From JANMZR01 sp040385875 (GTDB lineage: Bacteria > Bacteroidota > Bacteroidia > Cytophagales > Spirosomataceae): 59,965 nucleotides of DNA. Positions within the stretch are counted from its first letter, which is position 1, and each line of letters opens with the position of its first letter. A program made the position numbers and the translations under genes. Location of the stretch: contig JAZKGO010000060.1 in assembly GCA_040385875.1 (NCBI GenBank), positions 1 to 59,965 on the forward strand, in the 5' to 3' direction. Under the pieces are notes generated by a model. That model saw only the letters and a list, made by a program, of their open reading frames with translations, searched no databases and had not been told where the DNA came from. Positions 26,069-35,125 of the stretch are shown here, in pieces.

Positions 26069-26763
26069 TTATGTTTTGTTTGGGTTAAGCCAAACTACTT
26101 TTTGTTCTGATTGATGGTCTTGTCCAATAATGTCTTTATAAAGTTCAGGTCGCCTCGCTTTTATATACCGATATCCACCCGATTGTTCAAGTTTTTCAGG
26201 TGTAATGGTCGATGTCACAAAACTATCTTCAAATGAACGGCATTCGGCAATAACATCTCCAAAAGGATCAATAATCATCGAACAGCCATTTTTCAACTGG
26301 TCGTCATCCATACCAATCAGGTTGGAGAATATTACATAAATCCCGTTATCATAGGCTCTTGCTGGCAACCATTTCATCAGCCAACCTCTGCCCTTCATCC
26401 CGTCAAACTCTAAACGTAAAGAAGTTGGGTCCGTTTCACGGTTTTCCCAAAGCTTAGGGTCAACAAAACCAGCTCCTGGTCTGGTGGATGGTGTACACAT
26501 AGTTACATGAGGCATAAAGATAATGTCGGCACCCAAAAGTCGTGTAGCCCTTACATTTTCAATAATGTTATTGTCATAGCAAATTAAAATTCCGCATTTC
26601 CAACCATGGATTTCAAAAATACAATAACGGTCACCTGCGGTCAAATATGGATTAATGAATGGATGCAGCTTTCTGTATTTCGCAACCAATCCATTTTTAT
26701 CCACACAAACATAGGCTTTGAATAAATTATCATTTTCATCTTTCTCAAATAGCCCTGCTAAAA
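26069..26763 (-). CDS. Nitrilase-family amidohydrolase, N-terminus lost in gap
   Basis: C-terminal 231 residues of a carbon-nitrogen hydrolase. The catalytic lysine (KYRKLHPF) and cysteine (GILICYDNNI) are visible; the catalytic glutamate would lie in the gap. The frame is open up to the gap edge; the GTG at 26704 is internal. The 'MPHVTMCTPSTRPGAGFVDP' loop and the extended C-terminus suggest a long amidase-like member, but no substrate can be named. Confidence 0.85.
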
Positions 26764-26863
26764 NNNNNNNNNNNNNNNNNNNNNNNNNNNNNNNNNNNNN
26801 NNNNNNNNNNNNNNNNNNNNNNNNNNNNNNNNNNNNNNNNNNNNNNNNNNNNNNNNNNNNNNN
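26764..26863. other. Assembly gap (100 N)
   Basis: Exactly 100 N. It hides the nitrilase N-terminus (about 100 residues) and the methyltransferase C-terminus, so the real distance must be several hundred bases. Confidence 1.
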
Positions 26864-27549
26864 ACTATATTTAATCCGTATAATTTCAAAAGCCGATTGA
26901 TTTCTCCCAAAGTGAATACATAATGTTTGAAAGAATGTTCCTCTGTTTGGCCTTCTTTTGTATAAAGTAGATGACTGTTCATAAAACTATTCTCTGCATT
27001 ATAAATATTGGTTACTTCCATGGTTATATGTCCCACGGTATAGGATTTGTTTGTTGAGTAGTTTGCAAAGTTTGGTAAAATACTCTCCGCTATCATCCCT
27101 GAATTAATAATAAACTTTGCGCCAGTTTCAAGGTTTGCAGCCACTTTTTCCACAAATAATTTCATTTTTTCTAGGTTGAAATAGCCAAAACTATTTCCTA
27201 AACAAACGGCTCCCGAATATTTTTCATTGAGCTGAATGGTGAGGATATCCGCCTGAATTGCCTTAATATTCAGTTTTTCTGAAATGATTTTTTCAGTGAG
27301 ACCTTTGATAAAAGTCTCGGAGATATCAACACCGGTAATGCTGAATCCTTTTTGTGCGAATTCTATCGAATGCCTACCAAAACCACACGGTATGTCAAGA
27401 ATGCGCTGTCCTTTTTTTAAGTTTAGTTCGGATAATAAGAATTCAACTTCTTGTTTTGTTACATCAGCTGGAATAGCGTTTTCCCAAAGCTCACAATTGA
27501 TTCCTTTGAAAAAATCTTCATACCAATTATCACTAATTTCGTTTAACAT
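26864..27549 (-). CDS. Class I SAM-dependent methyltransferase, C-terminus lost in gap
   Basis: At least 228 residues before the gap. The Rossmann-type methyltransferase motif I is ILDIPCGFGRHSIEF, motif II is TGVDIS, motif III region IQADILTI, and the motif IV region is GAVCLGNSFGYF. The fold agrees with small-molecule methyltransferases; the substrate is unknown. It is transcribed leftward towards the nitrilase gene, which might be co-transcribed, but the gap prevents a check. Confidence 0.82.
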
Positions 27550-27596
27550 AGTTTTTTTAAAGATAAATAAAGTAAAATAAGCTCAAAATTTTTCAT

Positions 27597-28976
27597 TTAA
27601 TCTTTTATTGCTTGTTCAATTGGTTCAGCTTCAAACAATCCCTTTTTCATTTTATATTTTATCCATAAAAAAGCAAATATGGCTGTCAAACCAATGAAGA
27701 AAGCAGTATTGATATATACTTTCATTCTCAATTCTGGGGTTGGCGCATTATTAAAGAAAGCATAGGCCATCCCTGCAATTCCTACAACTTGTAGTAATGG
27801 AAACATTGGTGACTTAAATGGACGCCCATGTTTAGGATATTTTTTCCGCAGCACTATTAAATCTATATGAGCAATGATATAGGTAAGAAGCCAGCAACTT
27901 GCTGCAGAAATAAGCAGCATCAATAGTGCATCAGGATTCTTACCAAAAATCAACAACGGAAGTGTCGTTAATAATGAAAGAACTAATATGCCAAACCAAG
28001 GTGTTTTCCGTTTTGGGTGTAATTTCATAAATATAGTTGGTAATTGTTTATGATGTGCCATCCCGTATAATAACCTAGGTATAGCGGCTAAAGCCGAACT
28101 AATCGCTCCACTTGTAGTTGTGATCGCTAAAACAGCAATGATTATTTTACCTGCATTACCGAAAAGTGCCTTGCCCAAAACCCAATGAGGGATGTCTGTA
28201 TTGGCCAATTGCGCCGAAGGGACCTGTCTCATTGCAGTAAAAGCAATTAAACTGTATACAAAAAGCATCGTGATACTGGCTAGAAACATTGCTTTAGGAA
28301 GATGCTTTTGTGGATTTTTTGCTTCTTCAATTAAATTACAGACTACCTCAAATGAAATAAAAGCCCATAACGCAAGTAAAACCAATGAAAATACTGAACT
28401 GCTTGAATGTAGAAGCCCTTTTCCTATTTGCATTGCACTTGTTCCATTTGCAGAAGTGGTAAATCCTGCAAATCCAATTACAAGTAAAGTCACCAGCATT
28501 GTGTAAGAAATAAAGCTTTGTATTGAAGCAAATAAATCAATACCTAAAATATTAAGTATTGTAAAAAACCACAATAGCAGTAAAGCAAAATTGGTAAATG
28601 AATCTGGTGCAATGCTATCGAGCACATGTTGTAACAATAATAATTCAGCAGGCCAGGCAAATATAGCTGGGGCAATATAGGCTGAAATAGCCGCAATGAT
28701 TGCAGGGAAATGTCCAATCGAAACAGCTGTATAAGTGCTGATGCTTCCTGCTTTAGGCATCATTAGTGCCAACTCGGAATAAGTAGCGATATAACATATC
28801 GTCAGAATAAAGGCAATAAATATGGCAATAAAAAAGGAACCACCACCATAACCTGCTCCTTGTAATATGGACACTACAGATGCCTGGGAAACTACTAATC
28901 CTATAGTAATGATGAAAAGTGAGCCAAGTCCAAGCACTTTTTTTAGACCTTTTGTAACGACTGGTTTTTCGCTCAT
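27597..28976 (-). CDS. APC-family amino acid permease
   Basis: 459 residues, about 12 membrane spans. The conserved consensus of the amino acid-polyamine-organocation superfamily is seen: 'GLGSLFIITIGLVVSQ', 'AELALMMPKAGSISTY'-type helix 3, and 'LALWAFISFEVVCNLIEEAKNP' around helix 6. Inner membrane; likely amino acid uptake or exchange, with no substrate evidence. It stands alone upstream of the methyltransferase (47 nt). Confidence 0.88.
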   Translation of the reverse strand: MSEKPVVTKGLKKVLGLGSLFIITIGLVVSQASVVSILQGAGYGGGSFFIAIFIAFILTICYIATYSELALMMPKAGSISTYTAVSIGHFPAIIAAISAYIAPAIFAWPAELLLLQHVLDSIAPDSFTNFALLLLWFFTILNILGIDLFASIQSFISYTMLVTLLVIGFAGFTTSANGTSAMQIGKGLLHSSSSVFSLVLLALWAFISFEVVCNLIEEAKNPQKHLPKAMFLASITMLFVYSLIAFTAMRQVPSAQLANTDIPHWVLGKALFGNAGKIIIAVLAITTTSGAISSALAAIPRLLYGMAHHKQLPTIFMKLHPKRKTPWFGILVLSLLTTLPLLIFGKNPDALLMLLISAASCWLLTYIIAHIDLIVLRKKYPKHGRPFKSPMFPLLQVVGIAGMAYAFFNNAPTPELRMKVYINTAFFIGLTAIFAFLWIKYKMKKGLFEAEPIEQAIKD

Positions 28977-29283
28977 GTTTTAATTTGAACTGTTAGCTTA
29001 TTTTATATTGCGGTCAATATTTTATCAAGTGGTGAATAATATGGCTAATAACGTTTTGTAGATTTGTGTTCGATTGGCTTTTCTAGACAAATCTTTTCTA
29101 AACATTATTCTAACTTTATCCTCTCAGCTTATTTTTTGTTTGGGAACAAATTAGGGCTGAGTTAGCATGATACTTTTATTCGAACCGCACTCTCACTCTT
29201 AATTTTTGTTTTGAACACACAAAAAGGGTTAGTTTCCAGAATGATAAATAAAGATAAGAAGGGATTGTTAAATCGGCTATAAG
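28977..29283. other. Intergenic stretch with no gene seen
   Basis: About 307 nt between the permease start and a gap. Frames are short and broken; no tRNA, repeat or convincing promoter was found. The minus-strand frame crossing the gap does not look like RfbC C-terminal sequence. Confidence 0.7.
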
Positions 29284-29383
29284 NNNNNNNNNNNNNNNNN
29301 NNNNNNNNNNNNNNNNNNNNNNNNNNNNNNNNNNNNNNNNNNNNNNNNNNNNNNNNNNNNNNNNNNNNNNNNNNNNNNNNNNN
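29284..29383. other. Assembly gap (100 N)
   Basis: Exactly 100 N inside rfbC. Sequence on its left does not continue rfbC, so about 120 codons of rfbC must be hidden and the true gap is longer. Confidence 1.
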
Positions 29384-29565
29384 TGGAGGCCACGTAAAAC
29401 ACCTTTTTCTGAAAAAGATTGATTGTCTTGAACAAAATCGACGATGATGCCATTTTTTACAAATAAATCGTTGCGAAACGATTCAAAAAAAACACCTCTT
29501 GCATCACCCCAAATTTTTGGAAAAATTTCGAAAAGACCTTCAATTTTCGTTGTTCTAAACTCCAT
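29384..29565 (-). CDS. rfbC: dTDP-4-dehydrorhamnose 3,5-epimerase, N-terminal fragment
   Basis: Only the first 60 residues are present, starting MEFRTTKIEG. The opening of RfbC is clear: 'GLFEIFPKIWGDARGVFFES' followed by 'FVQDNQSFSEKGVLRGLH'-type sequence. The enzyme is the third step of dTDP-L-rhamnose synthesis for surface polysaccharide. An upstream ATG at 29631 in the same frame is not conserved. The rest is lost in the gap, and no other rhamnose gene is in the window. Confidence 0.85.
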
Positions 29566-29713
29566 TTTAAACTTTTTACCAATGAATTGTTTACTAACTT
29601 TGGAGAGAGTGGCCCTCTCAAATAATTTCACAAAGATACTTTAACTTCGTTGAATCCCACTAATTTGAATAAAAAAACGTAGTTTTGAAGTAAATTTATA
29701 CCATTATAACTGG

Positions 29714-30541
29714 ATGAACAAGAAAGAACTTTTTTCAGAAATACAATCAAAGAAATCTTATTTATGCGTGGGCTTGGATACCGATTTGTCCAAAATCCCC
29801 GTTCATTTATTGAAGGAAAAAGACCCTATTTTTGAGTTTAATCGCCAAATAATTGAGGCCACTGAAAAATATGCTGTGGCCTATAAGCCCAACATAGCTT
29901 TTTATGAAGCCTTGGGTGCAAAAGGTTGGGAAAGTTTGCAAAAAACGTTGGAATACATTCCTCAAAACTGTTTTACTATTGCCGATGCTAAGCGAGGGGA
30001 TATTGGTAATACTTCTGATTTGTATGCCAAAACTTTTTTTGACCCTGCTTCCTCTGGTCTTTCGTTCGACTCCGTAACAGTGGCACCTTATATGGGTGGC
30101 GATTCAGTTTTACCTTTTCTTAAATATGAGGATAAATGGGTGATTCTTTTGGCTTTAACTTCCAATGAGGGCAGTGCAGACTTTCAGAATTTAATAATTG
30201 GCGAAGAGCAATTATTCGAAAAAGTACTCAGAATCTCTCAAAATTGGGGATCTAGTGAAAATATGATGTATGTAATTGGCGCCACAAAAGCGGATAAATT
30301 GCTGAAAGTGAGAGACATTGTACCCAATCATTTTTTGTTGGTTCCAGGGGTAGGAGCGCAGGGCGGTAGCTTAGAGGAAGTTTCAAAATATGGTATGAAT
30401 CAAGATTGCGGCCTTATAGTGAACTCGTCAAGGGCTATCATTTATGCTTCCAATAATCTTGATTTTGCCCAAAAAGCTACAATAGAGGCCCAAAAAGTAC
30501 ATTTGGAGATGGAAAAATATCTAGATAGTTTTCTTCCTTAA
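29714..30541 (+). CDS. pyrF: Orotidine 5'-phosphate decarboxylase, subfamily 2
   Basis: 275 residues; last step of UMP synthesis. TIM-barrel signatures: 'YLCVGLDTDLSKIP' at the N-terminus and the catalytic Asp/Lys motif IADAKRGDIGNTSDLYA. The length above 270 and 'LVPGVGAQGGSLEEV' fit the subfamily 2 type found in Bacteroidota and mycobacteria. A possible -7 element TAGTTTTG lies at 29680-29687. It is followed 17 nt later by a DUF2851 gene on the same strand. Confidence 0.95.
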   Translation: MNKKELFSEIQSKKSYLCVGLDTDLSKIPVHLLKEKDPIFEFNRQIIEATEKYAVAYKPNIAFYEALGAKGWESLQKTLEYIPQNCFTIADAKRGDIGNTSDLYAKTFFDPASSGLSFDSVTVAPYMGGDSVLPFLKYEDKWVILLALTSNEGSADFQNLIIGEEQLFEKVLRISQNWGSSENMMYVIGATKADKLLKVRDIVPNHFLLVPGVGAQGGSLEEVSKYGMNQDCGLIVNSSRAIIYASNNLDFAQKATIEAQKVHLEMEKYLDSFLP

Positions 30542-30558
30542 AAATAACCCTTCAATAA

Positions 30559-31845
30559 ATGAACCCAAATTTCACCTTTCCAGAAAAATTATTGCACTTC
30601 ATTTGGCAATTCCAGCGATTTGATCCCTCCAACTTGGAAACTGATTCGGGCGAGAAGCTGCAGATTATACAGATCGGTCAGCTCAATACCAATGCTGGGC
30701 CAGATTTTCAGGAAGCAAAAATAAAAATTGGTGAAATGGTTTGGGCAGGGAATGTGGAAATACATATTGACTCCAAAGATTGGGAGCTTCATAATCATCA
30801 TCAGAATTTAGATTTTGACAATATAATCCTTCATGTGGTTTGGGAAAATGGCAAAGATATTAGGCGAAAAAATGGACAATCTATACCCACCTTAAGTTTG
30901 AAAAATAGGGTAAGTAATAGTTTAATATTCGAATATCAGGCATTAATGAATAATACCACTTCTATTCCTTGTTATTCTCAATTTAAGCAAATCAATGATT
31001 TTACCAAAATGCTGATGCTGGAAAAAGTGCTGGTAAATCGATTGGAACGAAAGGCAGAAATTGTGGTAGAGACTTTAAAAAAATGTAATGGAGATTGGGA
31101 AGAAACAACTTATCAATTATTAGGAAAAACTTTAGGTTTTGGACTCAACTCAATCCCTTTTGAAAGGCTCACTCAATTAGTTCCTCTCAAAATATTACAA
31201 AAACACAGTGACCATTTGCTGTCTATTGAGGCATTACTTTTTGGCACGGCGGGTTTAATAGCCCGTCCCATTGACAATTATAGCCAATCATTAAAAAAAG
31301 AGTTTGATTTTTTACAGTCGAAATACAATCTTCCCGATAGTATGGCGGCTCATGAATGGAAGTTCATGCGCACTCGACCAGCCAACTTTCCTTCCATCCG
31401 CATTGCACAGTTTGCCCAAATGATTCAACAAACAAAAAGTCTTTTCTCTTATTTTTTGCTATTTGAGAACATTGATAGCTTGAAACAAATGTTGAAAGTC
31501 AAACCTTCCAAATATTGGGAGTCAAGGGTGAATTTTGGAAAGATTAAATCTGAAAAACAGATTGGGATAGGGGAGGCCACCATCGAAAATATCCTGATTA
31601 ATGCCATTGTGCCACTATTAGTAGCTTATTCGATGTTCAAAAATGAGCCAGCTTATATTGAGAAAGCAATCAATTTACTAGAAAAACTCAAACCTGAAAA
31701 AAACAAAATAACCCGCTTTTGGAATCAGCTAGATTTTATTGCTAAAAATGCTTTTGATAGCCAAGCATTGATTGAGTTGCATAATGAATATTGTCAAAAA
31801 AAGGCTTGTTTATCTTGTAGTATTGGCGTGGCTTTGTTAAAATAA
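30559..31845 (+). CDS. DUF2851 family protein
   Basis: 428 residues with the DUF2851 pattern: N-terminal 'FPEKLLHFIWQFQRFD', 'IGQLNTNAGPDFQEAKIKIG', 'WAGNVEIHIDSKDW' and 'DNIILHVVWE', and the Cys-containing C-terminus (QKKACLSCSIG). The family is widespread in Bacteroidota; its function is not established. Cytoplasmic by sequence. It lies 17 nt after pyrF and may share its transcript. Confidence 0.88.
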   Translation: MNPNFTFPEKLLHFIWQFQRFDPSNLETDSGEKLQIIQIGQLNTNAGPDFQEAKIKIGEMVWAGNVEIHIDSKDWELHNHHQNLDFDNIILHVVWENGKDIRRKNGQSIPTLSLKNRVSNSLIFEYQALMNNTTSIPCYSQFKQINDFTKMLMLEKVLVNRLERKAEIVVETLKKCNGDWEETTYQLLGKTLGFGLNSIPFERLTQLVPLKILQKHSDHLLSIEALLFGTAGLIARPIDNYSQSLKKEFDFLQSKYNLPDSMAAHEWKFMRTRPANFPSIRIAQFAQMIQQTKSLFSYFLLFENIDSLKQMLKVKPSKYWESRVNFGKIKSEKQIGIGEATIENILINAIVPLLVAYSMFKNEPAYIEKAINLLEKLKPEKNKITRFWNQLDFIAKNAFDSQALIELHNEYCQKKACLSCSIGVALLK

Positions 31846-31952
31846 ATGCTTTTGGCTTTTGATTGAACCATTAATAAGGCCAGACAATTATTTTTACAAA
31901 AGATTATTTACGACCTTTGTGCATCAAATTCCCTTTTAACAGTCAATTATAA

Positions 31953-33140
31953 ATGATTTTTAATTTTCTACGATTTTTTGTTGAACTAGCTTTCAAATTT
32001 TATTTTCGTACCATTTATTTTCTGAACGAAGCCTCTATTCCTGATGGGCAACCCATTATTGTAGCAGGCAACCACTCAAATTCGGCACTTGATGCCATGA
32101 TTATCGACGCATTTTTAAAGAAAAATAAACTATATTGGCTAGCTCGTGGCGATATATTCAACAATAAATGGCTGGGGAAATTCATGACTGCGGTGCGCAC
32201 AGCTCCCATTTATAGGGCCTCCGAAGTTGGTTTTGTGGATATTAAGAGAAATAACGATTCCTTTAATCTTTGTTTTGACCTACTTAATCAAAATAGAATG
32301 GTAGGTATTTTCCCAGAAGGTGTAACTGTACATGAGCGTAAACTTCAAACACCCTTCAAAAAAGGCTTTGCCAGATTGGCTTTTCAGGCACATGAAAAGC
32401 TCGGAAGACCCATTATGGTATTACCAGTAGGGGTTTCTTACCATAGCCTTACCCAAACTCGTACAGACGTTTTTGTGAAATTTGGAGCGGTGTTTTCAAC
32501 CGAATTATTTTACAACGATTACAAAACAAATCAAGCCAACGCCCTGAAAAATATTACCCAATATCTTGAAACTCAATTGAATGATAATATTATTAATTAT
32601 GATGAGGTCAAGGATCAAAATGGCCTTAATTTGGCTTTAAATGCCAATGATGCCCTAATGCGCCAAAATAAGCCAAGGGTATTTGGGCTCTCCACCGATG
32701 AGAATTATTTTAATAATGAACTTAAAATAGTGAATTATTTTATTGACAAACAGCGTGATAAAAAGAAAATAGATGTGAAATTTGAAAGTAATTTGTTTGC
32801 AAAAAAATCTGCAATGGAAACCTCAAAATCTGGCCTAAATTTCTTAAAATTTGGCTATTTATCTTTGTTAATTACCATAGCAGAGATTATCTATTTTTTG
32901 CCTAATCAATTTTCAAAATATTTTATCAAACAGAAAATCAAGAAACCAGCTTTTTGGGGAACAGTAAGGTTTGGTCTTTTATATTTTATCTTCCCGATTT
33001 ATATTGCTGGATTGGCATTTATCGCTTCACTTTTTTCAAAAATTGCAGTATTAATTGTCTTAATTCTTTTCCCACTTTTGGTATTTTTAGGTCTTACATC
33101 TAAAAGTTGGCTACATGATGAAAGTGGAAATGGAGTATAA
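31953..33140 (+). CDS. 1-acylglycerol-3-phosphate acyltransferase-like protein
   Basis: 395 residues. PlsC-type acyltransferase core: 'VAGNHSNSALDAM' (His41 ... Asp47) followed by 'MVGIFPEGVTVHERKL' (FPEG) and 'KKGFARLAFQ'. The C-terminal 120 residues contain two to three membrane spans, longer than simple PlsC. The role would be acyl transfer to lysophosphatidic acid in glycerophospholipid synthesis or a related lipid; the exact acceptor is uncertain. Its stop is 1 nt from the end of cca on the other strand. Confidence 0.82.
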   Translation: MIFNFLRFFVELAFKFYFRTIYFLNEASIPDGQPIIVAGNHSNSALDAMIIDAFLKKNKLYWLARGDIFNNKWLGKFMTAVRTAPIYRASEVGFVDIKRNNDSFNLCFDLLNQNRMVGIFPEGVTVHERKLQTPFKKGFARLAFQAHEKLGRPIMVLPVGVSYHSLTQTRTDVFVKFGAVFSTELFYNDYKTNQANALKNITQYLETQLNDNIINYDEVKDQNGLNLALNANDALMRQNKPRVFGLSTDENYFNNELKIVNYFIDKQRDKKKIDVKFESNLFAKKSAMETSKSGLNFLKFGYLSLLITIAEIIYFLPNQFSKYFIKQKIKKPAFWGTVRFGLLYFIFPIYIAGLAFIASLFSKIAVLIVLILFPLLVFLGLTSKSWLHDESGNGV

Positions 33141-33141
33141 T

Positions 33142-33756
33142 TTATTCCTTCAACTGCTCTAATCCATATTTCTTTCCGATTTTCAAGAGATAGGGAATCC
33201 CTTCTTCTAAATTATTGGCAATTTCACCTTCTAAAATTGCCTCTCTCAACGCAATTTTTAATAAGCCGATTTCTTTTGAGGGACCCAATCCAAAGGTTTC
33301 CATAATAATTTCGCCAGTGACAATCGGCTGGAAGTTTCTTAGATTGTCTTTCTCCTCTACTTCTTTCAGTTTTTGATCCACAATATCAAAATTATGCAGA
33401 TATTTTTTTACCTTTTCTCCATTTTTAGAGGTGATATCGGCACGACAGAGGGTCATCAATGCCTCAATATCTTCACCCGCTTCAAAGAGCAATCGTCTCA
33501 ATGCAGAGTCTGATATTTCCTCTTTTGACAGCGCAATAGGCCTTAAATGTAATCTAACGAGCTTTTTTACAAACCTCATTTTTTCATTTAGNNNNNNNNN
33601 NNNNNNNNNNNNNNNNNNNNNNNNNNNNNNNNNNNNNNNNNNNNNNNNNNNNNNNNNNNNNNNNNNNNNNNNNNNNNNNNNNNNNNNNNNNTGAGAGGCA
33701 GCCTCCATAATTTTATGAACGACTTGCATATTTCCAATTCTATCACTAAAGTTCAT
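33142..33756 (-). CDS. cca: CCA tRNA nucleotidyltransferase, middle lost in gap
   Basis: Two parts flank a 100-N gap: an N-terminal 21 residues (MNFSDRIGNMQVVHKIMEAA) and a C-terminal 150 residues beginning 'LNEKMRFVKKLVRLHLRP', the helical/HD-domain region of Bacteroidota Cca with 'LRRLLFEAGEDIEALMTLCR'. The family is about 470 residues, so roughly 300 residues, including the nucleotidyltransferase head, should lie in the gap. Function: adds or repairs the CCA end of tRNAs. The identification rests on the two ends only. Confidence 0.8.
   Translation of the reverse strand: MNFSDRIGNMQVVHKIMEAASXXXXXXXXXXXXXXXXXXXXXXXXXXXXXXXXXXLNEKMRFVKKLVRLHLRPIALSKEEISDSALRRLLFEAGEDIEALMTLCRADITSKNGEKVKKYLHNFDIVDQKLKEVEEKDNLRNFQPIVTGEIIMETFGLGPSKEIGLLKIALREAILEGEIANNLEEGIPYLLKIGKKYGLEQLKE
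33592..33691. other. Assembly gap (100 N)
   Basis: Exactly 100 N inside cca. About 900 nt of coding sequence should be missing, which shows that the N count is a placeholder. Confidence 1.
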
Positions 33757-33815
33757 TATTTTATGTAATCTATTGATAATTAATTAAATATAGATTGTAA
33801 TCGATGCTTTTGGAT

Positions 33816-34376
33816 TTATTTTCGAATAAAACTAAAATCACCATTAAGGCCAAGTTTAACGATTGTGGATGGATTCGAAATGGGTACTTTTCCTTCAATA
33901 TGCTCGATAAAATCTACTTTACTTTTAATGGCTTCATTGATTGACTCAAAGTTAGTAGGCGAACTTTCACCTGAAATATTGGCTGAGGTGGAGGCAATTG
34001 CTTTTCCAAATTTATATATCAGCTCTTTGCAGTGTACGTCTTTGACCAATCTAATCGCAATACTTCCGTCTTCGGCTAATGCACTGGCAGGTAAATTTTT
34101 TCCTTTTGGATAAACTACTGTTAAAGGTTTTTCGGCAAATTCTACCAAATCCCATGCGATATCAGGGACTTTATCTACATAAATATTGAGTTGCGAAATG
34201 TCACTTATCAAGATAATAAATGATTTATCGGAGGGCCTTTCTTTTATTTCCTTAATCCGATTCAATGCTTTTTCGTTAGAAGCATCGCAACCAAGGCCCC
34301 AAATGGTATCCGTTTTATGCAAAATGATTTCTCCATTTTTTAAAGAAGCTACCATTTTCTCTATATTAACATTCAT
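33816..34376 (-). CDS. Threonylcarbamoyl-AMP synthase (TsaC/Sua5/YrdC)
   Basis: 186 residues. YrdC-domain enzyme making threonylcarbamoyl-AMP for the universal t6A37 modification of ANN-decoding tRNAs. Visible: 'LHKTDTIWGLGCDASNEKAL', 'KEIKERPSDKSFIILI' (KxR...K ATP site), 'GSIAIRLV', 'AIASTSANISGESSPT' and 'PSTIVKL'. Lacks the C-terminal Sua5 domain, so it is the short TsaC form. It lies 59 nt upstream of cca on the same strand; both are tRNA-maturation genes. Confidence 0.92.
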   Translation of the reverse strand: MNVNIEKMVASLKNGEIILHKTDTIWGLGCDASNEKALNRIKEIKERPSDKSFIILISDISQLNIYVDKVPDIAWDLVEFAEKPLTVVYPKGKNLPASALAEDGSIAIRLVKDVHCKELIYKFGKAIASTSANISGESSPTNFESINEAIKSKVDFIEHIEGKVPISNPSTIVKLGLNGDFSFIRK

Positions 34377-34497
34377 ATTATCTATATATTATTAAAAAAA
34401 ATCTTAAGCTATATTAAGATTTTTACAAAATTAACCATTTGCACGGCCAAAAAATCAATTTGAAAAACTATTTATACATTATTACATTAAATACTTC

Positions 34498-34505
34498 TAA
34501 TTTTG
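34498..34505 (+). promoter_or_regulatory. Possible -7 element of the MarR gene
   Basis: TAATTTTG matches TAnnTTTG 35 nt before the ATG at 34541. No TTG at the expected distance, so support is partial. Confidence 0.35.
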
Positions 34506-34540
34506 TTACACTTTCATCCAAAATAAATGTTGTTAAATTT

Positions 34541-34993
34541 ATGAAAATCGAAAATGAGCTGCAACAGAAAACATTTAATAATGAGTACCATAAGCTTGCT
34601 CTAAATTTAATGTTTACTAATAATTGGCTTTTGGAAGGTCAGTTAAGAGTTTTGAAACCTTATTCATTTACACAACCACAATACAATGTATTGAGAATTT
34701 TGAGAGGCTCAATTGATGAACCATTGACTATCAATTCAATCATTGAAAGGATGTTGGATCGTATGTCAAATGTATCAAGACTAGTGGATAAATTATTAGA
34801 GAAAGGTTATGTAAGTCGTTCACAATCTACTGATGATAGGCGAGCAGTGGATATACTTATTACTCAAAAAGGATTAGATATTCTGGAAGAAATTGATGAG
34901 TTACAAACCGTTTGGGAGGGTTCATTTACAAAATTAAGTGAAACTGACGCAAAAAAATTAAATGAACTTTTAGATAGTTTAAGAGAAAAATAA
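34541..34993 (+). CDS. MarR-family transcriptional regulator
   Basis: 150 residues from MKIENE; the frame is open further upstream, but the extra 34 residues overlap the promoter element and are not conserved in type. The winged-helix core is 'YSFTQPQYNVLRILRG', 'LTINSIIERMLDRMSNVSRL', 'VDKLLEKGYVSR', and the wing 'STDDRRAVDILITQKG', typical of MarR. It likely dimerises through terminal helices. The next gene, a dienoyl-CoA-reductase-like SDR, lies beyond a strong terminator, so control of that gene is only a possibility. Confidence 0.88.
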   Translation: MKIENELQQKTFNNEYHKLALNLMFTNNWLLEGQLRVLKPYSFTQPQYNVLRILRGSIDEPLTINSIIERMLDRMSNVSRLVDKLLEKGYVSRSQSTDDRRAVDILITQKGLDILEEIDELQTVWEGSFTKLSETDAKKLNELLDSLREK

Positions 34994-35024
34994 CACGCAC
35001 CTAACATTAAAAATTTAATTTCGG

Positions 35025-35055
35025 AACGATTGCAAAATTTTGCAATCGTTTTTTT
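35025..35055 (+). terminator. Terminator of the MarR gene
   Basis: 26-nt perfect palindrome (AACGATTGCAAAA and its complement, the centre forming the loop) followed by a run of Ts. Confidence 0.85.
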
Positions 35056-35125
35056 ATGCACCAATTATTTTTGTAAATTGAGTATCCATAAATAAAATCA
35101 TTAATATAACTAAAAACAATTATCA

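Noticed and set aside
29176..29283. C-terminal end of rfbC left of the gap
   Set aside because: Its translation does not resemble RfbC, so it only appears joined because of the 100-N placeholder.
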